Of a DNA stretch of 9,130 nt, positions 1-6,971 are shown piece by piece. Numbering within the stretch: the first letter of the stretch is position 1; the number at the start of each line of letters is the position of its first letter. The DNA is taken from assembly GCA_964395765.1 (NCBI GenBank), contig CAYNCU010000178.1:1-9130 (forward strand). Reading direction: 5' to 3'. Made by a program: the position numbers and the translations under genes. The notes beneath the pieces are model-generated. The model searched no databases. It was not told where the DNA came from and saw nothing but the letters and a program-made list of their open reading frames with translations. Origin of the DNA: DATDPY01 sp964395765 (GTDB lineage Bacteria > Bacteroidota > Bacteroidia > Cytophagales > Cyclobacteriaceae).

Positions 1-1856
1 AGATTGTAAAACTGACCTCTATCGGGTCGTCCCCGAACATGAATTTTACATGGAGTGGTGTTTGTGAAGGCGGCCCCACCGATTTTGCTTCCACAAGCAG
101 CATTGATAAATCCGCGCTGATCTGGAACTGGGATTTTAGTGATGGCAAAGCCACAAGTGCCCAATCCGACCCGGAATATACCTTTTCCAGCAGTGGAGCT
201 TATAATGTTTCCGCCAGCGTTACCACCGAACAGCAATGTACAGAAACAAAGACCTGGAGGGTTATAATCCTTCCCACCCTGAAGCTGTCCGGAAATTATT
301 TCGAAAATTTTGAGAACAGTACGGATACCTGGATACCTGAGGATATTCATACCGGTAAATCAGGAACAAATGATTTCTGGAGCTGGCAGATAAAGAGTGA
401 TAATTCAACTATTATCAGCCCTTCACAGGAAAACGGTCAAAATTTCTGGGCATCTCTCGGCGATCTGCGTGCCGACGGTAGCAGCGGTTACTATGATAAT
501 GAAAAGTCGGCAGTAAACAGCCCCTGTTTTTCCTTTACAAACTTCTCAAAACCCATGGTCAGCTTCGATATCTGGAAGAACCTTGAACTAGGTAATGATG
601 GTGTGACATTTGAATATTCAACGGACGGAGGAGGCTCCTGGCATATAGTCGGTCAGGAAAATACGGGAACAAACTGGTATGACTCCAGGGGAATTATAGG
701 CCTTACCGGCGTAGATGCCGCCAATAATTCCAACGGATGGACCGGAGATAATGAAACCTGGGTGAATGCCAGGTATGCCCTGGATAACCTTGCCGGGCAA
801 CCCACCGTGCGATTCAGGTTTGCACTTGGAAGTAATGAATCCAACTTCGGAGACCCGAAAGGTTTTGCCTTCGATAATGTTTATATCGGGGAAAGAAACA
901 AGCTCGTTCTGATTGAACAATTTTCTAACCTGCAGGAAAATAATTTTGGCGATGAGGAAAAAACCATTAATGATTTTGTAGATAATGATCCGGAATTCGT
1001 AACCATAAATTACCATACCGAATTCCCCGGATTAGACGATTTCAATGAGGTAAATCCTGTTGATCCCGGTACGCGATCGATTTATTATGGCGTTTCAACC
1101 GTTCCCAAAGCCATTATGGACGGAATCATTACAAGTAATCAGCCCTTTTCTTCGGGCTGGGGCGAGCAAAAAGGCATGCAGAGGATCCTTGAACTTTCAC
1201 CTTTCAATATTTCAACGGAATCTCCGCAGATTAAAAACGGATCCCTCGAAATTAAAGGTTCTATATCCTATATAAGGGATTCTGCTTTCGATAATCCATT
1301 AAAATTATATGTGGCAGTACTCGATAAAACCGAAAAATTAGGCGGCAAAACGGATTACTATGTTTTGCAAAAATTACTGCCTGATCCGACGGGACTTTCT
1401 ATTGCAAAGAGCTGGCAATCAGGAGATTCGCAATCTTTCGATGAATCGATAAGCCTGGAGAAGCTGGCCGGCACCGATGCTTCCAATATCATCATTGTCG
1501 CTTTTGTACAGGATGCCAAAACCAAGGAAATATACCAGGCAGCCGAAATTTATAATTCAGCGGATATTTCAAGAGTTACCGCACTGGCGGATAATTCGAT
1601 TGTAAGCCAGGGTATTAAATTATATCCGAACCCCGCTTCAAATATTGTTTTCGTAAGTTTTCCTTCTGAATTGCAACAAAAATGTGACTGGAATTTAATT
1701 GACAGGCAGGGGACGAAAGTAAATTCCGGCTATTTTAACCCTGGACAGGAGAAATATGAATTGGACCTGAATATGTTACCGGAAGGAATTTATGAACTGG
1801 TAATTACTGATAAAAATTCAGTCAACCATACAGGGAAATTAATGATAATACATTAA
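1..1856 (+). CDS. Secreted multidomain protein with PKD, Omp28-like and T9SS type A sorting domains (5' partial)
   Basis: The frame is open from the window edge (first full codon at 3), so the ATG at 39 is internal and the true start is upstream. Residues here are numbered from that ATG. Residues 1-76 are a PKD domain, with the core WNWDFSDG (29-36) and EYTFSSSGAYNVSASV (46-61). Residues 85-284 form a jelly-roll/MAM-like ('choice-of-anchor J') region, starting YFENFENSTDTW and ending GFAFDNVYIG. Residues 287-374 resemble the Omp28 thioredoxin-like fold (VLIEQFSN, INYHTEFPGLDDFN, cis-Pro loop GVSTVPKAIMDG), but the usual CxxC after the first strand is absent. Residues about 390-510 look like a beta-rich domain I cannot name. 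Residues 524-605 are a T9SS type A sorting domain (IKLYPNPASN, then LPEGIYELVIT and a final KLMIIH). The protein is therefore inferred to cross the outer membrane by T9SS and be released or surface-attached. Its specific function is unknown; adhesion or matrix binding is plausible. Confidence 0.9.
   Translation, partial: IVKLTSIGSSPNMNFTWSGVCEGGPTDFASTSSIDKSALIWNWDFSDGKATSAQSDPEYTFSSSGAYNVSASVTTEQQCTETKTWRVIILPTLKLSGNYFENFENSTDTWIPEDIHTGKSGTNDFWSWQIKSDNSTIISPSQENGQNFWASLGDLRADGSSGYYDNEKSAVNSPCFSFTNFSKPMVSFDIWKNLELGNDGVTFEYSTDGGGSWHIVGQENTGTNWYDSRGIIGLTGVDAANNSNGWTGDNETWVNARYALDNLAGQPTVRFRFALGSNESNFGDPKGFAFDNVYIGERNKLVLIEQFSNLQENNFGDEEKTINDFVDNDPEFVTINYHTEFPGLDDFNEVNPVDPGTRSIYYGVSTVPKAIMDGIITSNQPFSSGWGEQKGMQRILELSPFNISTESPQIKNGSLEIKGSISYIRDSAFDNPLKLYVAVLDKTEKLGGKTDYYVLQKLLPDPTGLSIAKSWQSGDSQSFDESISLEKLAGTDASNIIIVAFVQDAKTKEIYQAAEIYNSADISRVTALADNSIVSQGIKLYPNPASNIVFVSFPSELQQKCDWNLIDRQGTKVNSGYFNPGQEKYELDLNMLPEGIYELVITDKNSVNHTGKLMIIH
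1608..1853 (+). other. T9SS type A C-terminal sorting domain (region of the first CDS)
   Basis: The last 80 or so residues have the usual pattern of Bacteroidota T9SS cargo: a KLYPNPASN motif at the start, alternating beta strands, a conserved L-x-x-G-x-Y segment (LPEGIYELVIT) and a short basic-hydrophobic end (GKLMIIH). In known T9SS cargo this domain is recognised by the outer-membrane translocon and removed by the sortase PorU. It is the strongest taxonomic marker in the window. Confidence 0.9.
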
Positions 1857-1939
1857 TATAAATCCTGAAAACAGTATTAATATTTCAGAAATTATTTGTG
1901 GATATCCGGAATAGCCCTTACGTTGCGTTATTATGATCA

Positions 1940-1996
1940 ATTAAAATATTTTTTCCCTTTTTCGAAGGAAATAATGGGTCTTTGAAATATTTTAAT
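1940..1996. repeat. 12-bp perfect inverted repeat in the spacer upstream of the transporter gene
   Basis: The arm ATTAAAATATTT (1940-1951) is exactly the reverse complement of 1985-1996. The 33-base loop holds a smaller stem, TTTCC (1952-1956) with GGAAA (1967-1971). The right arm ends 48 bases before the ATG of the transporter gene. It could be a regulator site, a 5' leader hairpin or a weak terminator of the upstream gene. It has no GC-rich stem followed by a T-run, so it is not a canonical intrinsic terminator. AT-rich composition makes chance arms more likely. Confidence 0.45.
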
Positions 1997-2009
1997 AATA
2001 AAGTTTATT
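1997..2009. repeat. Odd-centred palindrome AATAAA-G-TTTATT
   Basis: Two perfect 6-base arms flank a single G at 2003, directly after the larger inverted repeat and 35 bases before the ATG at 2045. The placement would suit an operator, but the site is all A/T apart from the centre and has no recognised consensus. I could not find a convincing Bacteroidota promoter (TTG then TAnnTTTG) here; TTTATTTG at 2004-2011 is only a one-mismatch match to the -7 element. Confidence 0.25.
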
Positions 2010-2044
2010 TGTTCATAATTTACTTGCTGACCGGGTAGAAATAC

Positions 2045-5000
2045 ATGTTAAAGTTCATATTAGGCATTATCAATGTTGAAACGGATGAGGAGGCTAAGCC
2101 TGCCTTGCTTTTGCTTACGTATGGATTTTTCATGGGTGTCTTTCTGGCAACATACAAAGTTGTTGCAGAGGCGCTTTTTATGAGTTCAATGGGAAATTAC
2201 CTGGAAGAAGCCATCCTTATTTCCGGTGGATTCGGTATTTTTTCAACGTGGTTATATGCGTACCTCCAAAAGAGAATGAAATTTGCCTTACTGGCAATTT
2301 TTAATGTAATCTCCGTTCTAATCTTCATTACCTTTATATTCATCCAACTTCTGTTTATATCCAATCATACCTTAATATTTATCCTTTTTTTACTGCTTCT
2401 GCCGATCTCCTCCATTATGCTCCTGAGCTATTGGGGATTATTCGGAAGAATTTTTGATTTAAGACAATCCAAAAGAATTATTGGAAGTATAGATTCAGGG
2501 GAACTGATTGCAACGATTATCGCTTTTTTGGTGACACCTTTGCTTATAGAAATATTGGGGGATGTTGCCAATTTGCTGATCATCTGCATATCCAGCCTTT
2601 TAGCCTGCTTGTTCCTGTTGTTTTTTATAGTTAAACAGATCAAAATCAAAGATGAAAACAGAAACGTTGTCAAAGACAAGGCAACTGCACGGGCGTCGAA
2701 TATATTCAAAAATAAATATGCGCTCTGGCTTTCCGCTTTTATCGCAATTTCCATTATTACTTTCACCCTGGTGGATTATACTTTTTTATCTGTATCACAA
2801 AAGCAATATCCCGATCAGAATGCCCTGGCTAAATTTCTATCCTATATATATATGTCGATCTGGCTGGTGACCCTAATCATGCAGACCTTTTTTAATGATA
2901 AGATCATAGCCGCCTATGGTTTTAAAATAGCCCTGTTGATTTTACCGGTAGTACTCACCTTTTTTGCCATCGTTTGTATCATTACCGGCGTATTCTTTAA
3001 TAATCCCGGATCAGGGGTACAGGTTTCAGCCTGGTTTTTTATTTCCATCGTGGTCACAAGGTTTATTGCCCAAACGTTACGGGAAGCATTGGAAAACCCG
3101 ACGTTTAAATTGTTTTTTATGCCCTTGAACGTAAAGATCAGGTTTGATATCCAGGCCAAGGTTGAAGGTGTGATCGTTGAAGTATCCAGAACGGTCGCAG
3201 GTGCCGTTATTTATGTTCTTCCTTTACTGGTCGCCTTTAAATTCGTTCACTATACATTCGTTCTCCTATTTTTTATGATCGGTTATTTTTACCTGACGGG
3301 CAGATTATATAATGAATATAGGAACAGCGTGCGGAGAAAATTGGAAAAAAAGGACGAACTGGAGGAAACCGTACAGGAAGACCAGGTACTTGAAAAAGAA
3401 CTAAAGAATAACCTTAAGATCAGGGAAACCGGGGTTAAGATATTTACCATCAAACTAATTGACAGGATTGATCCGGGCATCATAAAGCAATATGTTCCTA
3501 TATTCCTGAGCGACCCTGATAAATTGCTGAAAAAATTCGCCCTGATGCGGCTGAATGAACAACGAAACATCATGGGAGTAATTAATCCGCACAGAATTTA
3601 TAAGCTGGATAAAGGCGGGAATGGGAACGGGAACGGGAACGCTAAAGATGATATCGGTGATTGGCTTAACAGCCTGATCAATGTAGGAGGGAAAAATAAA
3701 TTAATTGACGATTTGTCAAAATTGGTCCATAGCGAAGAAGAGGAAGACCGCATCCAGGGCTTGAACCAGATCCTGAATAACCCGATGGATGAAACGTTTC
3801 CCCTGGTAGTGGAATTACTCAATGATCTTGATTATAATGTTCGTTGTGTCGCCATCATGGTAGCCGGGAAACTTAAAAAGGCGGATCTTTATCCCTTCCT
3901 GATCGAACAATTGAGTTCCTCAACCTACGGGGATAAGGCGGTTACCGCGTTGGTCGATATCGGGGAAGATGTTACTTCCTACCTGGAGGTGGCCTATTAT
4001 AAAACAGGACAGGATACTTCAGCCCAGATTCGGATTCTTAAAATTTATGAAAAGATTGCTTCCGATAAAACGAAAGAAGCTTTGTGGGCCAAAGTCGATT
4101 TCCCGGATAAAAAAATAGTGTCACAGGTTCTGAATTCGCTGGCTTTCATAGGATTTAAACCGGAAGGGTATCAAACAGTACGAATAAAATTTGTAATTGA
4201 ATCCGACATCAATAACATACTTTGGAACCTAAGTGCATTGGATAAAATCCCAGACGATGAAATCGGTCTAATGTTGAAAAAGGCAATTCTGGAGGAAAAT
4301 GATTATCACTTCAGCCATATTTATATGCTGCTGTCGATGATTTTCGATAAATATTCGATCGACCTGGTACAGACCAACCTTGAAAGCAAAACAAGCGAAG
4401 GTATTTCTTATGCCCTTGAGTTATTGGATGTTTTGTTGACCGAAGACCTGAAAGACAGGATCATCCCTTTGCTCGATGATATTTCCAACCAGGAGAAAGT
4501 TAGAAGACTCCAGGTATTTTATCCTCATATCATGGGTGATTATTTTGACGTAATAAAGCAGCTGATCAATAAAGAATTTAACCAGATCAATCGCTGGACT
4601 AAAACACTGGCGATTTATTGGGTTGGTCAGAGCAAAGATATGCACTTTACACTGGAGATGATCAGTAACCTGTTTAACCCTGATTTACTGATCAGGGAAA
4701 CAGCCGCCTTATCCTTGTATCAGTCGGATCTGCAAACCTATAAGGAAAACATTGTCCGCTTGGCCAAACGTGACCGGCAAATTATTGATAATAAGATTCT
4801 CCCCAGGCCCCAGTTGTCCATTACAGGACTCTCCACGCAACTCCAGATCAATAAGGTATTCTTTTTAAGCCATCTTAAATTATTTGAAAACCTTACTGGA
4901 AACCTTTTGGTTTCCATCTCTGATTACCTTGAGGAAATTCACATGCTACCGGAAGATAAAATTCAAATCGAATTTGAAAATAATAATTACTTCTTTATCA

Positions 5001-5266
5001 TTTTTGAAGGTTATTTAAATTTTCTGAAAAGAGATATAATCTGTAACAGTTTCACGAAGGGCGATTTTATCGGAGAATTATTAATGGAAAATAAATCCGA
5101 AGAGGGATATAAATTAGTGGCATTAAAAAATTCGATTATTTTCCGGATTGAAAAAGATAAATTATATGATATCATATCTTCCGATCATGATATGGTAGTT
5201 AATTTTCTGGAATCAATAAGGAGTAATTTCCTTCCCGTTGAGACAGAAGTAGCCCAATCAGCCTAA
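2045..5266 (+). CDS. NTT/Npt-type ATP/ADP translocase-like transporter fused to HEAT-like region and cyclic-nucleotide-binding-like domain
   Basis: The protein has 1073 residues in three parts. Residues 1-420 hold about 12 hydrophobic helices (roughly 20-40, 54-72, 80-103, 108-130, 151-171, 173-197, 225-249, 263-282, 294-316, 325-345, 372-397, 400-418). The segment FGRIFDLRQSKRIIGSIDSG (133-152) resembles the ATP/ADP translocase (NTT, Npt1/Npt2) family within the MFS-like fold. A charged linker follows (425-460), then helical HEAT-like repeats to about 910, clearest at 585-648 and 876-894. Residues 524-532 are a Gly-Asn linker encoded by a hexanucleotide repeat. Residues 937-1062 resemble a cNMP-binding beta-roll (FIGELLM) but lack the phosphate-binding Arg. 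The transported substrate is unknown: nucleotide exchange is the family precedent, but free-living Bacteroidota are not energy parasites. The first ATG is used; no strong ribosome binding site is visible. It is probably its own transcription unit, with spacers of 188 and 218 bp. Confidence 0.85.
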   Translation: MLKFILGIINVETDEEAKPALLLLTYGFFMGVFLATYKVVAEALFMSSMGNYLEEAILISGGFGIFSTWLYAYLQKRMKFALLAIFNVISVLIFITFIFIQLLFISNHTLIFILFLLLLPISSIMLLSYWGLFGRIFDLRQSKRIIGSIDSGELIATIIAFLVTPLLIEILGDVANLLIICISSLLACLFLLFFIVKQIKIKDENRNVVKDKATARASNIFKNKYALWLSAFIAISIITFTLVDYTFLSVSQKQYPDQNALAKFLSYIYMSIWLVTLIMQTFFNDKIIAAYGFKIALLILPVVLTFFAIVCIITGVFFNNPGSGVQVSAWFFISIVVTRFIAQTLREALENPTFKLFFMPLNVKIRFDIQAKVEGVIVEVSRTVAGAVIYVLPLLVAFKFVHYTFVLLFFMIGYFYLTGRLYNEYRNSVRRKLEKKDELEETVQEDQVLEKELKNNLKIRETGVKIFTIKLIDRIDPGIIKQYVPIFLSDPDKLLKKFALMRLNEQRNIMGVINPHRIYKLDKGGNGNGNGNAKDDIGDWLNSLINVGGKNKLIDDLSKLVHSEEEEDRIQGLNQILNNPMDETFPLVVELLNDLDYNVRCVAIMVAGKLKKADLYPFLIEQLSSSTYGDKAVTALVDIGEDVTSYLEVAYYKTGQDTSAQIRILKIYEKIASDKTKEALWAKVDFPDKKIVSQVLNSLAFIGFKPEGYQTVRIKFVIESDINNILWNLSALDKIPDDEIGLMLKKAILEENDYHFSHIYMLLSMIFDKYSIDLVQTNLESKTSEGISYALELLDVLLTEDLKDRIIPLLDDISNQEKVRRLQVFYPHIMGDYFDVIKQLINKEFNQINRWTKTLAIYWVGQSKDMHFTLEMISNLFNPDLLIRETAALSLYQSDLQTYKENIVRLAKRDRQIIDNKILPRPQLSITGLSTQLQINKVFFLSHLKLFENLTGNLLVSISDYLEEIHMLPEDKIQIEFENNNYFFIIFEGYLNFLKRDIICNSFTKGDFIGELLMENKSEEGYKLVALKNSIIFRIEKDKLYDIISSDHDMVVNFLESIRSNFLPVETEVAQSA
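3617..3640 (+). repeat. In-frame hexanucleotide tandem repeat (GGGAAY x4) encoding a Gly-Asn linker
   Basis: The units are GGGAAT followed by three copies of GGGAAC, encoding GNGNGNGN at residues 525-532 of the transporter fusion, just before the main HEAT-like region. Because the unit is 6 bp, slippage would change linker length without shifting the frame. Confidence 0.85.
4847..5233 (+). other. Degenerate cyclic-nucleotide-binding-like domain (region of the transporter fusion)
   Basis: Residues 935-1063 begin with a helix (INKVFFLSHLKLFENLTG), continue with beta-rich segments (NNYFFIIFEGYLNFLKR), and include TKGDFIGELLM (1004-1014), which aligns with the conserved G-E-L of the phosphate-binding cassette. 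The canonical P-R-x-A that follows is replaced by EEGYKLVAL (1019-1027), with no arginine. The end (IIFRIEKDKLYDIISSDHDM) fits the C-terminal helix of the fold. The domain probably keeps the fold but may not bind cAMP or cGMP in the usual way. Confidence 0.65.
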
Positions 5267-5400
5267 CTATTGATTTTTGATAATACTTGTTTTGCCCTTT
5301 TGTCCTTGCATTATTAACCTGAACGAAGCCCTGATCGTTATTTATGGAAAGTTAAAAAAATGCCCTCTCTATTGTGATTTTAACAAAATATATTGGTTTT

Positions 5401-5431
5401 TTAATAAATTTTTCCTGAATATTAATAAATT
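5401..5431. repeat. Direct repeat TTAATAAATT, two copies at 21-bp pitch
   Basis: Identical 10-mers lie at 5401-5410 and 5422-5431, starts 21 bp apart (about two helical turns), 53 bases upstream of the ATG of the TIR-like gene. This could be a binding site for a regulator of the downstream operon. The whole 5267-5484 spacer is very AT-rich, so chance is a real alternative. I saw no clear promoter or strong terminator in this spacer. Confidence 0.3.
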
Positions 5432-5461
5432 GCGTATGTATTTTTATATAATCGTCAACTG

Positions 5462-5469
5462 AGGAAGGG
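5462..5469 (+). promoter_or_regulatory. Purine-rich Shine-Dalgarno-like site upstream of the TIR-like gene
   Basis: AGGAAGGG is the only SD-like run in the spacer, but it ends 15 bases before the ATG at 5485, longer than the usual 5-9. The ATG is still the best start: a TGA at 5476-5478 closes the frame just upstream, and the first beta strand of the TIR-like domain (YKIIVLH) begins at residue 4. Confidence 0.3.
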
Positions 5470-5484
5470 TTTTCCTGAACAATT

Positions 5485-6969
5485 ATGCAGGAATATAAAA
5501 TTATTGTATTGCATACCAGTATGGATGATGAACCTGCCGGTGAACTACATGTGCGCTGGATTTCTGAATTTTCATTCCTCCTGTCGGTTTTGGTCTATAA
5601 ATTAGTAGGGCAAAAAATTGAGTTAATTAAGCTTTCAGAATATGATATTGAACCGGATACCTTTCAATATACACCTGCAGTAATACTTCCGATACTTTCC
5701 AAGAACTTTTTTAAATCCCCTTTATTATCAAGTTACCTAGAGGTTATTAACACGGAAATAAAACGTCATTCGCGAGAGGTGCCGGATTCATCATTTCTAT
5801 TCATGCTGAAAAATAAGATCTCTCTCAATGAGATCCCTGCATCACTGGCAAATTCCAGGATGCATTATTTTTTTAAAACGGATGCGGTTACCGATTATAT
5901 CACAGAATATAAACCCCAAAATCCCGAGGATACTGAGAATATTTTCTGGTTAAAGGTTTATGATGTAGCTTACGCAATAAAAAAATATATATTATCCAAT
6001 CAGTCTTCCGTGAGCCAGGCCGAAAATCTTGTGGGCCAGATGAGTCTCAAATCAGTTTACCTTGCTCAGGTAGGTCTCGACCTTGAGAATCACCGGGAAA
6101 GCGTAAGACGTGAAATCATAAGAAATGGATATAATGTATTCCCGGAAACCAATTTATCGGAAAGTTATTCAAGCCTTGAGCAGCAAATCAAGGAATCGTT
6201 AAATCACTGCAGTATTTCGGTGCACCTGATAGGAGAGGATTCGGGAAAATTAATAAAGGACAGAGGTCTTCCTATGGTTGAGATCGAAAACCTATTAGCT
6301 TCAGATCATTGCGCAAGAATCAATGAAAATGAAGATATCCGGAAGCGTAATTTATTTCACAGAATTATCTGGCTTTCCGATAAAATGGAAACCTTATCGG
6401 TAAAACAGAAATTATTCATTGAAAATATCAAAAGAGAATTTGCCAATGTAAAGAATACGGATATTTTGTCCCTTCCGGTTGAAGAATTGAAAAGTTACAT
6501 TATTAATATGCTTGATCAAACCTCACAGCATACAACCGATGGATTTTTCAGGAAGAATAAAAACAGGAAATTAATTTATATTATATGTGATGCTGCCGAG
6601 TATGAATCCTGTAAGCCGATCGGTGAGTTTCTTCAGGAATATGGATTCGACGTGATATTTTCAAATTTTGAAGGGGAATTCCTGAAAATAAGAGATATCC
6701 ATCATAAAAACCTTTTGAGTTGCGATGGTACCGTCATTTATTACGGTGATAATGACGCCAACTGGATAAAAAGCAAATTGCTTGACCGGATGAAAGCTAT
6801 GGGGCTTGGCCGGGAGAATACAAGCAATCCTACGGCGATTGTGGTTAATGATAAGAAAAAAATTGATGATACATTGACTATAGAGAAAGATGCCTTAATT
6901 TTGATTAAAGAGGGAGATATAACCAAAGAAAGCATTCAGCCATTTATTAATAAGGTTGAAGAATCATAA
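5485..6969 (+). CDS. TIR-like / DUF4062-like / TIR-like three-domain protein, partner of the STAND NTPase
   Basis: The protein has 494 residues, with no signal peptide or membrane helix, so it is probably cytoplasmic. Domain 1 (3-170) is TIR-like: first strand YKIIVLHTSMDDE, helix RWISEFSFLLSVLVYKLVG, and LPILSKNFFKSPLLSSYLE (68-86), which resembles the TIR 'S..F..S.W...E' segment; E86 is the candidate for the NADase glutamate. Domain 2 (188-342) matches the DUF4062 pattern: SVYLAQVGLDLENHRESVRR (190-209), GYNVFPE, and SISVHLIGEDSG (243-254), followed by a conserved-looking E-I-E-N-L-L. Domain 3 (361-490) is another Rossmann/TIR-like unit: LIYIICDAAEYESCKPIGEF (363-382), CDGTVIYYGDNDANWIKSKL (413-432), then ALILIKEG near the end. 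It has W427 but no glutamate at the position expected after it, so this copy may be inactive. The downstream STAND gene overlaps it by one base, indicating a functional pair. It may be a TIR effector (NAD-consuming) or an adaptor/recognition protein; the sequence does not decide which. Confidence 0.8.
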   Translation: MQEYKIIVLHTSMDDEPAGELHVRWISEFSFLLSVLVYKLVGQKIELIKLSEYDIEPDTFQYTPAVILPILSKNFFKSPLLSSYLEVINTEIKRHSREVPDSSFLFMLKNKISLNEIPASLANSRMHYFFKTDAVTDYITEYKPQNPEDTENIFWLKVYDVAYAIKKYILSNQSSVSQAENLVGQMSLKSVYLAQVGLDLENHRESVRREIIRNGYNVFPETNLSESYSSLEQQIKESLNHCSISVHLIGEDSGKLIKDRGLPMVEIENLLASDHCARINENEDIRKRNLFHRIIWLSDKMETLSVKQKLFIENIKREFANVKNTDILSLPVEELKSYIINMLDQTSQHTTDGFFRKNKNRKLIYIICDAAEYESCKPIGEFLQEYGFDVIFSNFEGEFLKIRDIHHKNLLSCDGTVIYYGDNDANWIKSKLLDRMKAMGLGRENTSNPTAIVVNDKKKIDDTLTIEKDALILIKEGDITKESIQPFINKVEES

Positions 6970-6971
6970 TG
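6967..6971 (+). promoter_or_regulatory. Stop-start overlap TAATG (translational coupling)
   Basis: The TAA stop of the TIR-like gene (6967-6969) shares its last A with the ATG (6969-6971) of the STAND gene. Only weak purine runs precede it (AAGG at 6952-6955 and GAAGA at 6958-6962). The arrangement suggests re-initiation by terminating ribosomes and linked production of both proteins. Confidence 0.8.

Noticed and set aside
618..1016. A 132-codon open frame on the - strand inside the T9SS protein gene
   Set aside because: It is antisense to a well-supported jelly-roll/thioredoxin-like coding region and has no independent support.
1865..1888. CTGAAA...TTTCAG hairpin just after the T9SS gene as an intrinsic terminator
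   Set aside because: The stem is only 6 bp with a 12-base loop and no T-run follows, so it does not meet terminator criteria.
5256..5275. AATCA...TGATT hairpin at the end of the transporter gene followed by a short T-run, as a terminator
   Set aside because: The stem is 5 bp, AT-rich and overlaps the stop codon region; too weak to call.
5277..5462. A 61-codon open frame on the + strand in the spacer between the transporter and TIR-like genes
   Set aside because: It is made of AT-rich spacer codons, has no ribosome binding site, no recognisable motif and an F/I/N/K-rich composition expected from non-coding AT-rich DNA.
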